Below are positions 32,729 through 44,420 of a stretch of DNA of 64,000 nt, in pieces. The notes under the pieces are model-generated. The model made no database searches and was not told the origin of the DNA. It worked only from the letters and a program-made list of their open reading frames with translations. The translations under genes and the position numbers were made by a program. Every line of letters begins with the position of its first letter. Positions within the stretch are counted from its first letter, which is position 1. Location: contig NC_089756.1 of NCBI RefSeq assembly GCF_040412425.1, positions 9,393,226 through 9,457,225 of the forward strand. The letters are read 5' to 3'. This DNA is from Macrobrachium rosenbergii. Its lineage: Eukaryota; Arthropoda; Malacostraca; Decapoda; Palaemonidae.

Positions 32729-34360
32729 CAGTCATACCTCAAACTTACGCGAGGTTAGGTTCCGGAGCCCCTCATGCAGGGTGAATTTTTGCGTAAGTTT
32801 GGCATGGTCTTTAAAAATGCTAATAAATGTTTATTTCCAGAGTTTAAGTACAAAATATGACCCTAATCATGCTTCCAAAGTATTAAGCTAACTTTTAAAT
32901 GAACTAAAGTTAGTGTAATTTTATTTAAAATTTAGCTTATTACCCTTAAAAAAGAAATACAGTAAATGGTTGACATAAAAAATGAGTACTGCACAGTTTC
33001 ATAATAGCGCATTTACAGTAGGTGTGTATGTATACTAATGTTACCCCTAATTTATGGGATGCCATTTTCTTTTTCACTTAGAGTAAAAGCCGTTTTCTTT
33101 GCGTCACTAGGCAAAACGTCATGCGTCACAGTCATAACAAAGGTACAATTCCATAAAATATTGAAAACATGTCCATAATGTTCGTAGAAGATAGTACAGT
33201 ACAGGTAAAATTCAATCAATTTAAAATTATATACTGTACAGGTAATGACGTACGGAGAAATAATAAGTTGTAAAAATATGTTTGAGCGCTAACTACAAAT
33301 GAGAGAGAGAGAGATACGTACGCATTAAAAATATTGGACTGTAATGAAAAACAGTACTTATGGGTACTCACCAGTGATGAATGTTGATTTGAAGGTGGTG
33401 ATGAATAAGCTGTGCAGTCCGATGAATGACGATGATATACTGCACAGCATACTTGAGTAGTTACAGCTCCTCAGAGTCCTCCTCTTCAGATAGAGGAAAC
33501 TCTTCTGCCAGGACTAATGTACTTCCTTTGTATTGTATTTATGTGCAAATATATAAATACAAATTTTCCATTCAGATTTTACACCTAAAAACATGTAAAC
33601 TTATAAAATAGTACTTCAAAAATTAAACACACTTTTTGCAGGAATATCATCTTTGAAAAGTGCAGTAACTTTGTGAATGGGTATCACATCATGTAAAAGT
33701 ACACCAACTGAACATGCTGTAATTACATGCACATACAGATTGCACCAGCACTTTTCTCGGGGTTAACAAAGTAACTTTCAAAGAATGACACTTATACAAT
33801 TTTTAGTTACAGCTCTGATATTACATTAACGAATTCATTTTATCAAACACTCCTAGTGACAAAGACTTTGTATGATATTTATGTACAAAAATATAAATAT
33901 AAATTTTCCATATCGATTTTACAGTTAAAAGCATGAAAACTTATAAATGTACTGTACTGCACTTTAAACATTAAACAAGCATTTTCTGCAGGGGTGTCAT
34001 CTTTGAAAAGTGCAGTAACTTTGCAAATGGATACCACATCTTGTAAAAGTACACTAACTAAATGTGCTGAAATTAACTTTCCATCATATTTATGCATGTA
34101 CAAAAATAAAAATAATACATTTTTCATACAGATTTGATACATAAAAGCATGAAATGGATTTCTCATACAGATTTTACACATAAAAGCATGAAAACTTATA
34201 AATTACTTCAAAAATTAAACATAACCACTTGTGCAGGGTTTCTCAAGAATTTCGCGTGTCTGTGAAAAAATCGCGTATGCCAATTAGTTAGGTTCCACTG
34301 AAAAGTTCGTGTGTGTGTGAATTCGCGCAACTTGAATCGTGTAAGATCGAGGTATGACTG
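32729..34360 (+). mobile_element. non-autonomous mariner-like element G1 inside F1
   Basis: 1632 bp with inverted ends CAGTCATACCTCAAACTTACG and, at the right, GTGTAAGATCGAGGTATGACTG, flanked by TA (32727-32728; 34361-34362). The uninterrupted F2 reads GCTTATACCTGAG, proving the empty site. No transposase frame. The interior has a roughly 345-bp tandem repeat (from about 33530). The first 280 bp recur in reverse orientation at 63150-63423. Confidence 0.85.
33530..34230 (+). repeat. ~345-bp tandem repeats inside G1
   Basis: Two full units and a partial third begin near 33537, 33880 and 34090 (TTTATGT.CAAA.ATATAAAT, AAAAGCATG.AAACTTATAAA, TCATCTTTGAAAAGTGCAGT). The third is rearranged, with TTTTACACATAAAAGCATGA repeated twice. 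Confidence 0.7.
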
Positions 34361-34734
34361 TACCTGAGTATTTTAATAGTTTTATCACAAAAAGTGCATT
34401 TAGTCGTGAAAATATGTAAATACGGTAATTAGTGACTATTTCTCAGTGAAAAATACCGCGGATGGGCGAATTTTCCGTGAATAATGGATAGATATGTTCC
34501 ACAAAGAAATCCACGAATACGTGAGTCCGCGAATCATGAGAACGTGAATACGAGGGGTTTGCTGTAATTATAATGTTGTAATATATACAAATACAATTTC
34601 TTGTTTTTCTCTTGAGTTTATGCTTTCAGTATTCTATATAGTGATTCATACTGATATTTGTAAACCCTACAACTTTTATTAGCTGATGTGTCAGACTGCT
34701 TTTAATGTTGCTAGGCAGCAGGCTTAAACTAGTT

Positions 34735-34935
34735 TATTACAATACACTCCCTGAATACCTGAATTAGCCCTGGTCACTGACCAGCCCAAACTATATCCCC
34801 ATAATTTTACCCACAAAGTGGGTAATTAATTGTCAGCGTTACCAATGCTACAGGAAAAATCTTGTCAAATGAGGTACCGTTGACATTGCTGCTGCAAATA
34901 CCGACCGACAGAGGCTGGCATCCCCAGTTATTATT
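34735..34935 (+). repeat. E1 left inverted terminal repeat
   Basis: Reverse complement of 41475-41650 (GGTCACTGACCAG, TACCAATGCTACAGGAAAAA, TCTTGTCAAATGAG, GCTGGCATCCCCA). Two near-identical arms with small indels. Confidence 0.85.
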
Positions 34936-35131
34936 AGTTCAATGTGCTGTGTGGACGTGTCCCGCATCAGGCAAACTTTTGGTCATGCAGCCCGACCCCC
35001 TTTAAAGAATTTGGATATCCGATCATGACTTTGGACTGTTTTCAACGCCTTTTCTTCTGGATTTATGCTATATGACTGGATTTGCAACTTCTCTCCCGGT
35101 TTTGACTTTGGATAGGTACTTTGGACTCGTT

Positions 35132-38100
35132 ATGGATAAGTCAGGCAAGAAGATGTTGCCGTCTGCAAGCACCGCTGCTTCTACTTCGTCTACAGCTTCG
35201 ACGACCAAGCCTTCTACTGCTGGAGATGCTGCCGCAAACAATCGAAATTCTGTTTGCATTTTATGTAGGAAGGTTCAGTGTAGTATCAGTCAGAGATGTG
35301 ACAAGTGTAGGTCCTGGTTAGTAGATCAAATGGAGAATTATATGAAACAGAAAATCCTTAGCCTCGAAGAATAAGCACAGGTCAGGACCGACTGTAGGGT
35401 TACAATCAGTAGACAAGGAAGCGTTAGATTCAGAGTTATTCAAGAAGTTAGAGGACAGGTTATCATCCAGTATGTCTAGCTTATTTTCTAGCCTGATGAG
35501 TAAGTTAACTGAGAATAGAGATAGTGGTAGTAGTAGTGGCATAGTTGATTCTAATTGCTCTTTTTCAGCCCCCGTGCCTGTTCCAGAACGAGCCCTAATG
35601 GGTACCGGGAGTCATGCAGAACTGCAGGTCTTGAAGGTAGGTTCTGCCGGTCCCCCCAGCACGGAGCAGGAAGTGTTGGCAGCAGATTCCCCCCTTCCCA
35701 CTCAAGATGTAAGTTCTGAGGTTGATGTAGAGTTAGGTAAGACACAGACGAGTAGGGAAAATAGGTTAGGAAGTGTTCAGGAAGAGAAGTGGAAGGTGCA
35801 GTCTTCTTCGGGTTCGGGTTCAGTTGGGGTTTCTAGTGTGACGACTTCATCTTTGGATGCATCTTCGGTTTTATTTCCTGCTTCGAGTTCTTTACAACAG
35901 AAGGTTTCTAAGTCCGTGGTTCGTCGTTTGGATGTGGTTTCGGGTTTGTCGGGTTCTGAAGTGTTGGAGAATGCTCCTTCGTCTTTGAAGGTTCCTTTTC
36001 CTTCGGTGGATGAGTTTGGTTCATCTTGCAGTGGTGGTAATTCTGGTGATCAGGTTTTCAATTTTGCTCAGTATAATGCATTGTTGGGTTTATCACAGGG
36101 TTATAGATTACTAGTTAGGAAATGTTTCAGTTTTGGGTTTTCCGATATTCACGATCACATCTTGAAGAATTTTCCTGTTTGCTAATGATGTTTGTTAAGA
36201 TTATCAAGGGGGAACAGAGTCGGTCTAGTTTCTTTCTCTAAAAACTATGGCCTCTTCTGCTTCTTCTGAGTTTTCCTTTTTCCCCGATTTCTTCTAAGCC
36301 TTCTTCTAATGTCTTTACACAGTCTTCTTTATCGGGTCACTCTTCGGAGGGCTCTTAGGGTCTCCTCTCTCTCATCCTGTTTTCTTTGCCATTAACTCAG
36401 CAGAGCAAAGAATTTTCATTGGTTGAATCCTGTAATGTTGGAGTTTCAGGAGCTCCCTCTCTCTCTTCAGGGTTGAGGTAAGGTGTCCCTTTGGCGGGGC
36501 TGTCTTCTTTAGCACCTTACACGGGTCCTGTAGTTTTCTCAGGCTTCTGGTCTAGATGCTTCACAGGCAGTTGCAGAGTCTTCCACAACTCTGTATTTTC
36601 ACCCTTTACTGGGCTTAAAATGTGATGTGTCCACTGCGGTTCTTGCGGATGCTACGGCAGTTGGCGTTTCGTCTGCACCATCATTGAGTGTATCAGTACC
36701 AATGGTGTCCTCAGCCTCTCCTTTCACTAGAGTAGCTGGTAATTTTCCTTCTTCGGTGCCCATTGGTTCCGCAGCTCGTAGCTTGTCCTGAGAAACACCT
36801 TTGAGTACTGGACCAGTAGGTATGTTCTCCACCTGTCCAACTTCGGCGGTAGGTGCTCCTTCCTTCTTCTACTTCTTTTTCAACTTTTCCTGTGGCCATT
36901 TCTGTTCCTCCTTCTAAGGTGTTCAATGTGGGTTCGGCTTTTGTTCCGGGTCATCAGGGAGTTCTTCCTCCCTCTCCCTTAATCAGTGTGACTTCAGCTC
37001 CGGATACCCGTACTGGTGCAGTGTTGGTTCATCTGGCGTTGGGTGGATCAGGTGTTGCAGCCTCTCCGCTCTCAGGGGTCTGCGTTTGTCGCCCAGGTGT
37101 TACACCATCGTCGCTGGGTGGTGCAGGGTTTGCGCAGTTGAGTGCGTCTGACTGAAAGTTTTGTCATCAGCTTTAGTTATTACAGGGTTTGTGCAACCGG
37201 GTTACAGTTGGCTCAGTTATGATGGGGTCAGGTATGTCAGGTGTTGATCTCGCATATCCTGGTGTAGTGAGTTCCAGGTTATTGGAGGCAGCTCTTGCGG
37301 GTGGTCAGTCTGTCTTTTTTCCTGTCCCGGTTCGGTTGGACCAGTCTGACAGAGAATGCTCTTTTGAAGAAGAGAAGCCGGTACTAGATATAGGTTTTTT
37401 CTCCAGCGAATGAAAGCGAGTATAAGCAGATGGTGGACTTTATCCATTCTCTCTATTCGCAGTCCAGGCTCCTGAGGAACCTACACAACCAAACCAAGCA
37501 ATGTTTGAATCGTTGTATGCAACTAAACCAGTAGTCTCCCAAACATCAAGTAAACCGGTCTGGTTTGGCCAAGTCGGGCAGGTGTTGAGGGAGGCGGACT
37601 CTAGGTTGGCTTCTCTTATCGGGTCGGGTAGACAGGATTCAACCTTGCTTCCTAATCGGAAGGGGTTCTTTAGGGTAGCGGGTAACCCTTCTGCCAGTGT
37701 CAGAGTTCCTCTCAACGAATCTGTTGAGGCTCTTCTCTCTTGGGTTCCTTTATCGAATCATTTGGTAGCAGTTACATCTCGTGAGGCTTGTATTTTGGAG
37801 GACACTTTTTGCAGCCAGTCTGAGGCCTTGTCCCACTATGTGGATGTTGTCTGAGTTGTGGGGTTTCTCAAACAAGATGGATATACTCCCTCCGATCCTG
37901 TACTGTTTGACAACCTCATCACTTCGGTTTCAATGGGGTTGGCATAACAGGCTAACATTTTGGCTGGTTGTACAACGTTCTTTGGCCAGAAGAGGAGGGA
38001 CTCCTTTTTAAATCATCCTCCGCCTCACTATCCAGACATACATAAGAGGGTTCTGTTGAGGGTGCCTTTTGTACTCTGCAACAGCCTTTTTAGAGAGGAG

Positions 38101-38262
38101 GATGTCTCCTCCATGGTCAATTTCGTGTTGTCGTCATCAGCAGTAGCGTCACAGGAGGCTATGATTCGTGTGGCTGCTCAGGGTTCAGGTGATGTGGCCA
38201 GTATGACAAACGTTGTTGCTTCTAACTCATGTCTCTGGTGTCGGCAATTATGCATTGTCTAG
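35132..38262 (+). pseudogene. E1 Gag-like region
   Basis: ATG at 35132 opens MDKSGKKMLPSASTAAST. A cysteine motif follows (SVCILCRKVQCSISQRCDKC), the same C-x2-C..RC-x2-C arrangement as in E2 Gag. A long Ser/Val/Pro-rich stretch is split over frames 35472-36185 and 36853-37155. The conserved Gag end is at 37501-37854 (VPLNESVEALLSWVPLSNHL, REACILEDTF) and 37960-38262 (FGQKRRDSFLNHPPPHYPD). It contains many stops. Assignment by position before RT/RNase H and by likeness to E2. Confidence 0.7.
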
Positions 38263-38310
38263 GGTATAGAATGTTGAAGTATCTAACCCTTGGCTGATCC
38301 TTGCCTCCTC

Positions 38311-39590
38311 TTTGTAGGAGCTAGTAAGGGCGAGGGACTTATTGAATCTATGCAAGATACTAGGAATTCGTTTAATCTTTGCCAGGAATTGCCTGGTTCC
38401 AACACAACCTATAACCTTTCAGGGGTGAGGATTCTCTTCCTTTGAGGTTTTTTTTCCCAACCCTGGAGAGGATCCAGTCAGTCCTTTAGCAAGTAGAGGT
38501 GTTCCTGTCCAACAGGAGACAGCCGGTACCAGCTTGGAGAAGCCTCTTAGGAAGAATGTCTTCTCTCTCTCTTTTAATTCCAGGGTCTCGCCTCCGGAGG
38601 TGTTTCTCTTCAGGTATGTCTCAGGAAACACTGGGACTTCTGCAACGAGAACGCAGTTATAGTCTGGAGTGATTCTTGCCTGTCGGATCTTCTGTGGTGT
38701 TCAGAAGACATGCATCTGACACCCGGAACGTCTATCAACTCCCCTCTTCCCGACATTCATCTGTTCTCAGATGCCTCAGATCAAGGTTGGGGAGCAACCT
38801 TGGAGGAAACCCAGGCTTCGGGCCTCTGGAGGGATCGGGAACAAGAGGAGTCAGTAAATCATCGGGAACTCAGGGCTGTAAAGGAAGCCCTCAGGTGTTT
38901 TTCAGTCCTAGTGCACAACAGAGTAGTGGCTCTGATTTGCGACAACATAACTCCTTGTCGTATCTGAAGAACTTCAGGGGGGATCAAGATCAACAGAACT
39001 CAATACTATAACACATAGAGTCTTAAGAAGGTGAGAAGAACGGAAAGTGTCTCTTCTTCCCCAACTTGTATTGGAGAGTCTCAGCGTACTGGCAGACTCG
39101 TTAAGTTGCTCTCGTCAGGTATTGCAGGGGGAGAGAGTGGACTTTGGCTCAGGAAGTAGTATGTCAGGTTCTCCGGAAGTGGCCAGCATCTGTGGACTTT
39201 TTCGCGACAAGATTAAACCATCGTCTTCTGGTTTATTTCTCACCAGCGGTGGACCCCATGTCGATAGGCATCGTTGAGACATTACAAAATTGGAATCACA
39301 TACAGGTGTATGCTTTCCACCATTCAGCCTCATTCATCAGGTAATCAGAAAATTGCGGGAGAGTGTCAAGACGTCTATGACTCTGATAGCTCCTTGCTGG
39401 CCTTATGCCCTTGGTTTCCAGAACTCCTAACCTCCTTACGGAAGTTCCGATGTTCCTTCCCATGTGGAAGATCTTCTCAGACAACCGCATTTTCGCCATT
39501 ATCATCCAAACCCTCACGTGCTGAACCTAGTTGCAAGGCGACTGCCGAGCGAGCAGCTAGACAGACTGGACTCTAAAGCTGTCTAGACAG
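38311..39590 (+). pseudogene. E1 reverse transcriptase remnant plus RNase H
   Basis: Only the end of reverse transcriptase is left: ELVRARDLLNLCKILGIRL, PTLERIQSVL, RRQPVPAWRSLLGRMSSLS. The palm with the catalytic Asp pair is absent, since Gag joins this part directly near 38280. RNase H is well preserved: LFSDASDQGWGATL, NHRELRAVKEAL, LICDN, supplying Asp, Glu and Asp. Downstream VLADSLS, VDFFATRLNHRLLVYFSP and LIAPCWPYA-like blocks continue in shifted frames. Confidence 0.8.
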
Positions 39591-39599
39591 CTTTCTTTC

Positions 39600-40490
39600 A
39601 GTTTGAGAAAGTCAACCTGTAAGCTTTACCATGTCAGCTTGACAATGTGTAGAAGTTAGTGTCGTAAGGAAGGTCATTCCATCTCTAGACTTTCCATAGC
39701 CAAAATAGCTGATTTTCTTTTATTCCTTCGGAAAGTCAAGGTTCTTTCGTATTCGACCATTGCTGGCTACGTACATGTAGTTTCCATCTTCCCGAAAATT
39801 TCTAGTAGTAAGATCATCCATGATTTATTATGTTCCTGTAAGATTAAACGTCCTGTCTTGCCGACTCAGGCTCCTCTGTGGGATTTGTCGGAAGTTCTAA
39901 CGTTAAAGACAACTGATTAGAAGGTGTTTTTTCTTACAGCTTTAACTACAGCTAGAAAGGTGGGCGAGCTTCAGGCAGTTTCTAGGCTGGTTTCCTCTGG
40001 AATTCGTGGCGAAGTCGGAGTCGGAGGTTAACCCTCGGCCTCATTCGTTTAGGGTTCTTTATCTGCAAGAGTTCGTTACTGGCAATCCAGCGGAGATATC
40101 CTTATGTCCGATGCAAGCATTGAAAGTCTGTTTATCAAAGGTTGAGAAACTCCGTCCTCATCCGCGTACACTTCTCGTCTCTCCACGGAATCCTTCCCAT
40201 CCGCTGTCCAAGAATGCGATTAGTTACTTTGTGAGGGAGATGATTTCCCAGGCTTCTCAGGGTTCTTCTTCATTGTCTTCAAGCTCTGTATTACCCTGAG
40301 CACACATTATTCAGAGTATGGCCACCTCATCTTTCTTTCTAAGGAATTGTTCACTGTCTTCTATTCTGGAGGCAGCTTCTTGGAAGTCCGTCTCAATGTT
40401 TACTTGCTTTTACTTAAGAGACATTCAATTCGCCTCGTCAGAGGGTTATTCTCTTAGTCCGTGTGTAGCGGCTAACTCTATTATCTAGGG
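39600..40490 (+). pseudogene. E1 tyrosine recombinase, catalytic Arg residues lost
   Basis: Integrates the circular DNA form in DIRS elements. Readable: HSISRLSIAKIADFLLFLRK, STIAGYVHVV, LSEVLTLKTTD, ALTTARKVGELQAVSRLVSS (family has an Arg where this has Lys), AHIIQSMATSSFFLRNC (His present, Arg of H-x-x-R replaced by Gln), ASWKSVSMFTCFYLRDIQF (Trp and the nucleophilic Tyr present). Several stops and frame changes in the middle. Not active as written. Confidence 0.75.
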
Positions 40491-40778
40491 TGCGTTCATT
40501 TAGCTGAGGTGATATTCTCTTAGCGCGGAGGTTCTTAGGTTAACCAGATAGAGGAATTCCTTTTAGTCATTAGAATCTTAGGCAGCTGTAATAGTATAAT
40601 CACATGAACTTGGGTTTAGTACGTTTTTAAGTATCTTAGTCTCTGTTAATTTCCCTGTGAGAGTCCAAGGGGGTTCTCTAGTAGGCTAGGCTCTTTTGTT
40701 GGCGCTGAGATACTTCTTCGCTCGTCAATCGTCGGGCCTTATCCGGAGGATCAGCAGCTCGGCACACTACTTCATTCC

Positions 40779-40925
40779 TCTCCATACATGAGAGGCTCTT
40801 AATAGCCACATGGGAGGTTCATCATACTCCTCCATACATGAGAGGCTCTGAATAGCCACATGGGAGGCTCATTGTACTCCTCCATACATGAGAGGTTCTG
40901 AAGAGCCACATGGGAGGTCGATGGA
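40779..40925 (+). repeat. 50-bp tandem repeat x3 in E1
   Basis: Three units starting at 40781, 40831 and 40881: TCCATACATGAGAGGCTCT, AATAGCCACATGGGAGG. Lies between the recombinase and the internal complementary region. Confidence 0.9.
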
Positions 40926-41159
40926 CCAAGACAGTACTGACCTGACTAACGATCAAAGTACTCTTCAGCATGTCTCCTCACCGAAAGCATTGATTGATAT
41001 GGTGAGTGTATGACTAAACAGATATCCTATGCAGATCAGATCAGTGAGCTACCATCTCTGCGGTTGTAAAAAGGGGGCGTGCCGCAACCTAGATGGGTCT
41101 CCCTCCAGCATGTCTCTTCACCGAAAGCATTGATTGATATGATGACATAAATTTACACA

Positions 41160-41318
41160 TAGTAGGTTGATAGTGAGTTACCTGCTTATTCTCCGTTGAC
41201 AGGTTGGGCTGAATTAGATTGATCCCACCTCAATTAAAAGTAGTAGGTTGATAATGAGTTACCTGCTTATTCTCCGTTGACAGGTTGGGCTGAATTAGAT
41301 TGATCCCACCTCCATTAA
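41160..41318 (+). repeat. ~78-bp tandem repeat x2 in E1
   Basis: Units at 41160 and 41239 share AGTAGGTTGATA.TGAGTTAC, CTGCTTATTCTCCGTTGACA and GGTTGGGCTGAATTAGATTG. A second dispersed pair, TCACCGAAAGCATTGATTGA, occurs at 40979 and 41118. Confidence 0.9.
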
Positions 41319-41332
41319 AATTTTGTCAATCA

Positions 41333-41410
41333 GGCTAATTCAGGTGTTCAGGGATCATATTGCAATATGAAGTTTTCATAATAAAACTATTATAATACTT
41401 ACCTGAACAC
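41333..41410 (+). repeat. E1 internal complementary region
   Basis: The left half (GCTAATTCAGGTGTTCAGGG) complements the E1 left end at 34741-34775. The right half (ATAATACTTACCTGAACACC) complements the E1 right end at 41620-41650. The centre (GAAGTTTTCATAATAAAAC) complements 48087-48105, beyond the E2 insertion. In DIRS this region templates completion of the ends and circle closure. Confidence 0.85.
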
Positions 41411-41474
41411 CTGAATGAATCCCACCCTCCTCCCCACTTCAGTGTTTGATAGTGAGTGACTCAGTTGGGGATGT

Positions 41475-41653
41475 CAGCCTCTGTCACCTGGTATTTGCAG
41501 CGGCGTTGTCAACGGTACCTCAGGTAACTCATTTGACAAGATTTTTCCTGTAGCATTGGTAACGCTGGCTTTGTGGGTAAAATTATGGGGATGTAGTTCG
41601 GGCTGGTCAGTGACCAGGGCTAATTCAGGTGTTCAGGTAAGTATTACAATATT
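41475..41653 (-). repeat. E1 right inverted terminal repeat
   Basis: Reverse complement of 34735-34935. Ends TTCAGGTAAGTATTACAATA, where E2 is inserted. Confidence 0.85.
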
Positions 41654-41850
41654 ATTTGTTCATGAGACTTACCTGTCAGATATATATATAGCTGTATTTC
41701 TCCAAATCCGACAGAATTTCAAAAACTCGCGGCACACGCAGTGTGGCCAGGTGGTTAGTACTCATTCCCGCCGCTGGGAGGCGGGTATCGGGAACCATTC
41801 CCATTTTCTATTCAGATTTTCTCTGTCGCCGGTACTGTCAACATCTGTTT
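41654..41850 (+). repeat. E2 left inverted terminal repeat
   Basis: Reverse complement of 47880-48086: CTTACCTGTCAGATATATAT, AAATCCGACAGAATTTCAAA, GTGTGGCCAGGTGGTTAGTA, GGCGGGTATCGGGAACCATT. Arms are roughly 95% alike by eye. Confidence 0.9.
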
Positions 41851-41997
41851 TCAGTACCTCTGTCTCTGGATTTCGTTAACTCATTGTTTCCACTTAAGTA
41901 TTCTCTTTGACTTTTGGTTTTTGGACTTTGGATGGTGGATGGGCATACGCTTTTTTGTGGACTGTTTTTGAATTTGCTATTGATTGCTCTTTGAATA

Positions 41998-44420
41998 ATG
42001 TCTGGAACTAGTTCTGCTAGCTTTAGAGTATGTTGTGTGAGTGAGTGTAAGGTGAGGCTACCGAAAGCTTCGGTAGACCCTCACTCTGTTTGCATGAGGT
42101 GTAGGGGCATGTATGCTTGATCAATGATCGCTGCAAGGAGTGTGAGTCTTTGTCTGATGCGAGCTGGAATATGTATGATTCCTATGTTCGTAAGTTGGAG
42201 CGTGACAGGGTCAGGAGGTCTTCCTCCAGGAGTGTTTGAAGAGTCAGGGTTATTTCCTCTCCTGATAACCCAAATGTAGACATAGTTTCACCTGTCCCTG
42301 TGGTTTTGCCTTCGGGCCCTGAGGTTGTGTCTGCGGAAGGTTTGGCCTGACGGAGATTATGAACACCATCCGTGCTCTGGAATCTAAAGTGACATCTCTT
42401 CAAAGTGCAGTGAAGTGTAGTGTTCCCCAGTGTTGTGGAGGGGGCGTCAGATCGGCCCCATAATGCTGGCCTGGACCTCTGTCAGACTCCCAGGACTCAG
42501 GGAGAAGGCATGTCGAAAGCCGTAAAGAGGGTTACGGGGGCTTCCCACCGATCTGGCGTCCCTTCGGCAGGACCTGTTGTCGCTTCCCAGGCTGCCAGGG
42601 ATCGTGCTCCAGCACGTATCCTCAGGACTGCTTTTCGCCCTCCGAGGCGTCCCCCCTCGTAAGGGGGTGGAGCTCTCGTTGGACTCTCGCCCTCTGAAGA
42701 GGAGCTTCAGAGAGAGGACGCTTCTCGTCAGTCTTCTCTCAAGGCATTGTTTCACCGTCATCGGAGTGTTTTGACACTTTCCCGCCACAGAAGAGGACCA
42801 GGACGTCGTCAGAGGAGGACGTTTGTGAGCGCCCCAGTCGCTCCAGGGAGAGAGCTGTTTTAGCTCCCGTGAGGAGGAAGAAGGCGTCCCTCACCCCTCG
42901 TCTTCTCACAGGATCAGCTCTTCCCTAAAAAGAGACCTCTCCTCCCTAAGAAAATTTTGCTGGATATGCAGCGTCAGTTGGCTTCTCTTCTGCAGAGAGG
43001 GAGGCAGAACCGCGTCGTCAACGCAAGGACTTGAAGCTGCCTGTCAAGAGGTCCAGAAAGTCCCCTCTCCTGCACCTTTTTCTTCGTCTCCGTCTCCTGC
43101 TTCTCCTGAAGCCCTGTCGTCGCCTCACGTCCTGTTTTCGCTGGTTCACCATCGTTGACGTTCATCAACAACGTGGCGCCGCAAGCAGCTATCCAGGACG
43201 CCTCATTGCTGCTCGCCAGGACGCTCACCTTCGCCACGTGCTTCGCACGGAGGACTGCCATTTTGGATGCCGGATGGATGCTCTTTCTGGACGCCTCAGG
43301 ACGCCGCCAGGATGCCTCTTTAGTTGCTCGTCGGGACGCTCCAGAGCAATCAGAGCCTGCTGGAAGAGAAGATCCTCCTCCGTGTTGGACCCCAAGGCCT
43401 TCGTTCTCCTAAGGTTTTGGGTGACTCTCTGGTTTCTCCCATTGAGGAGGGAGAAGTCTCTGGCGAGTCGGAGCCTGCGGGACATTGAGCAACCTTCTGC
43501 TTCCTCTTCTTCCGACTACCAGGTGTTGACCAGTCTTCTTAAGGACTTGTTTCGGTGACAAGTTTAAACCCTCGGCTCCTCTCTCTCCTCCTTCGCAGTT
43601 AGCTTCGTCCAAGAAGATGAGGAGAGCGCCTGGTTTGTTAAAATGACTTCATCTCTTGGCTACCAAGAAGGCTTTCAAGAAGGTTAACACCTGGATGGAG
43701 GAAAGGAAGACCCAAGGCAAGACTTCTTTTGCCCTGCCTCTGTCCAAGCTTAGCGGCAAGGCAGGTATGTGGTATGAGACAGGAGAGGATATCAGCTCAA
43801 GAGTTCCTTCTTCTTCTCAAGGGAGATTTCGCCAGCCTTGTCGACGCTCCTAGAAGGTCCCATCCTGTCTGCAGCTAAGGTGTCTTGGACTTGTCGGAGA
43901 CAGACCATCATCTGAATGGACTATTCCGCACCATGGAGGTTTTCAATTTCTTGGACTGGTGTTTGGGAGCTTTGGACATCAAGCTTAGAAGCCCCGACTC
44001 TATCAGCCTGGGGAGCTGTCCAGCGTGTTGAACTGCGTGGACAAGGCCGTCAGGGATGGCTCAGAGGAACTGGCTTCCCACTTTTGTACAGGGCCTCTTG
44101 AAGAAGTGGGCCTTGTTCTGTAATTTTACATCTAAGTCTGTTTCTCCGTCTCAGAGGGCAGAATTATTGTTCGCCCTTTGTCGAGCCATCTCTTCCCCCC
44201 AGTCTTTAATCAAGGACCTCGCCGCAGTCTTCAGGAGAAGGCCACTCAAGACCTCTTGGCCCATTCTTCTAGACGCCCAGCAGTCCCTTCTTCTTCTTCG
44301 TCTTCAGTTCCGTCCTCCAAGAAGAAGAAGCCCTTTCGTGGAGGAGCTTCTTCCTCGAGATCGTCTCCACGAGGAAGAGGTTTTTCCAGAGGCGCAGCCC
44401 CATCAAAACCTAGGGGCAAA
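41998..44420 (+). pseudogene. E2 Gag-like region
   Basis: ATG at 41998: MSGTSSASFRVCCVSECK, then VCMRCRGMY and, after a stop/frame change, ND-RCKEC, the same cysteine motif as E1. A charged Ser/Arg/Lys-rich middle is spread over several frames (42420-43560). The conserved end is at 43830-44420 (LEGPILSAAKVSWT-like, FNFLDWCLGALDI-like, RAELLFALCRAI) and an RGG-type tail with Lys run (SSKKKKPFRGGASSSRSSP). Position and the match to DIRS Gag C-termini support the call; not open. Confidence 0.7.

Larger units (their letters stand above)
32599..34564 (+). mobile_element. MITE F1 (TA-flanked), interrupted by G1
   Basis: Terminal inverted repeats CAGTAAACCCCCGTATTCGCG and, at the right, CGTGAATACGAGGGGTTTGCTG, each flanked by TA (32597-32598; 34565-34566). 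About 332 bp when G1 is removed. No coding capacity. F2 (55539-55893) is the same element without the insertion. TA target suggests mobilisation by a Tc1/mariner-type transposase. Confidence 0.82.
32335..34730 (+). repeat. duplicated intronic block, copy 1 (interrupted)
   Basis: Homologous to 55266-56055 over its whole length once the G1 insertion is removed: GATATACAAACCA.CAGTCC, TTTAACTTTAAACAAG, GAGTCCCGCCCACCCAGTCA, then MITE F1, then CTTTCAGT.TTCT..TATAGTG and TTTTATTAGCTGATG. The right end is cut by DIRS E1 at about 34735. A partial inverted copy lies at 54430-54725. Confidence 0.8.

Noticed and set aside
40779..40925. CRISPR-like array
   Set aside because: Three near-identical 50-bp units without variable spacers, inside a eukaryotic retroelement: a simple tandem repeat.
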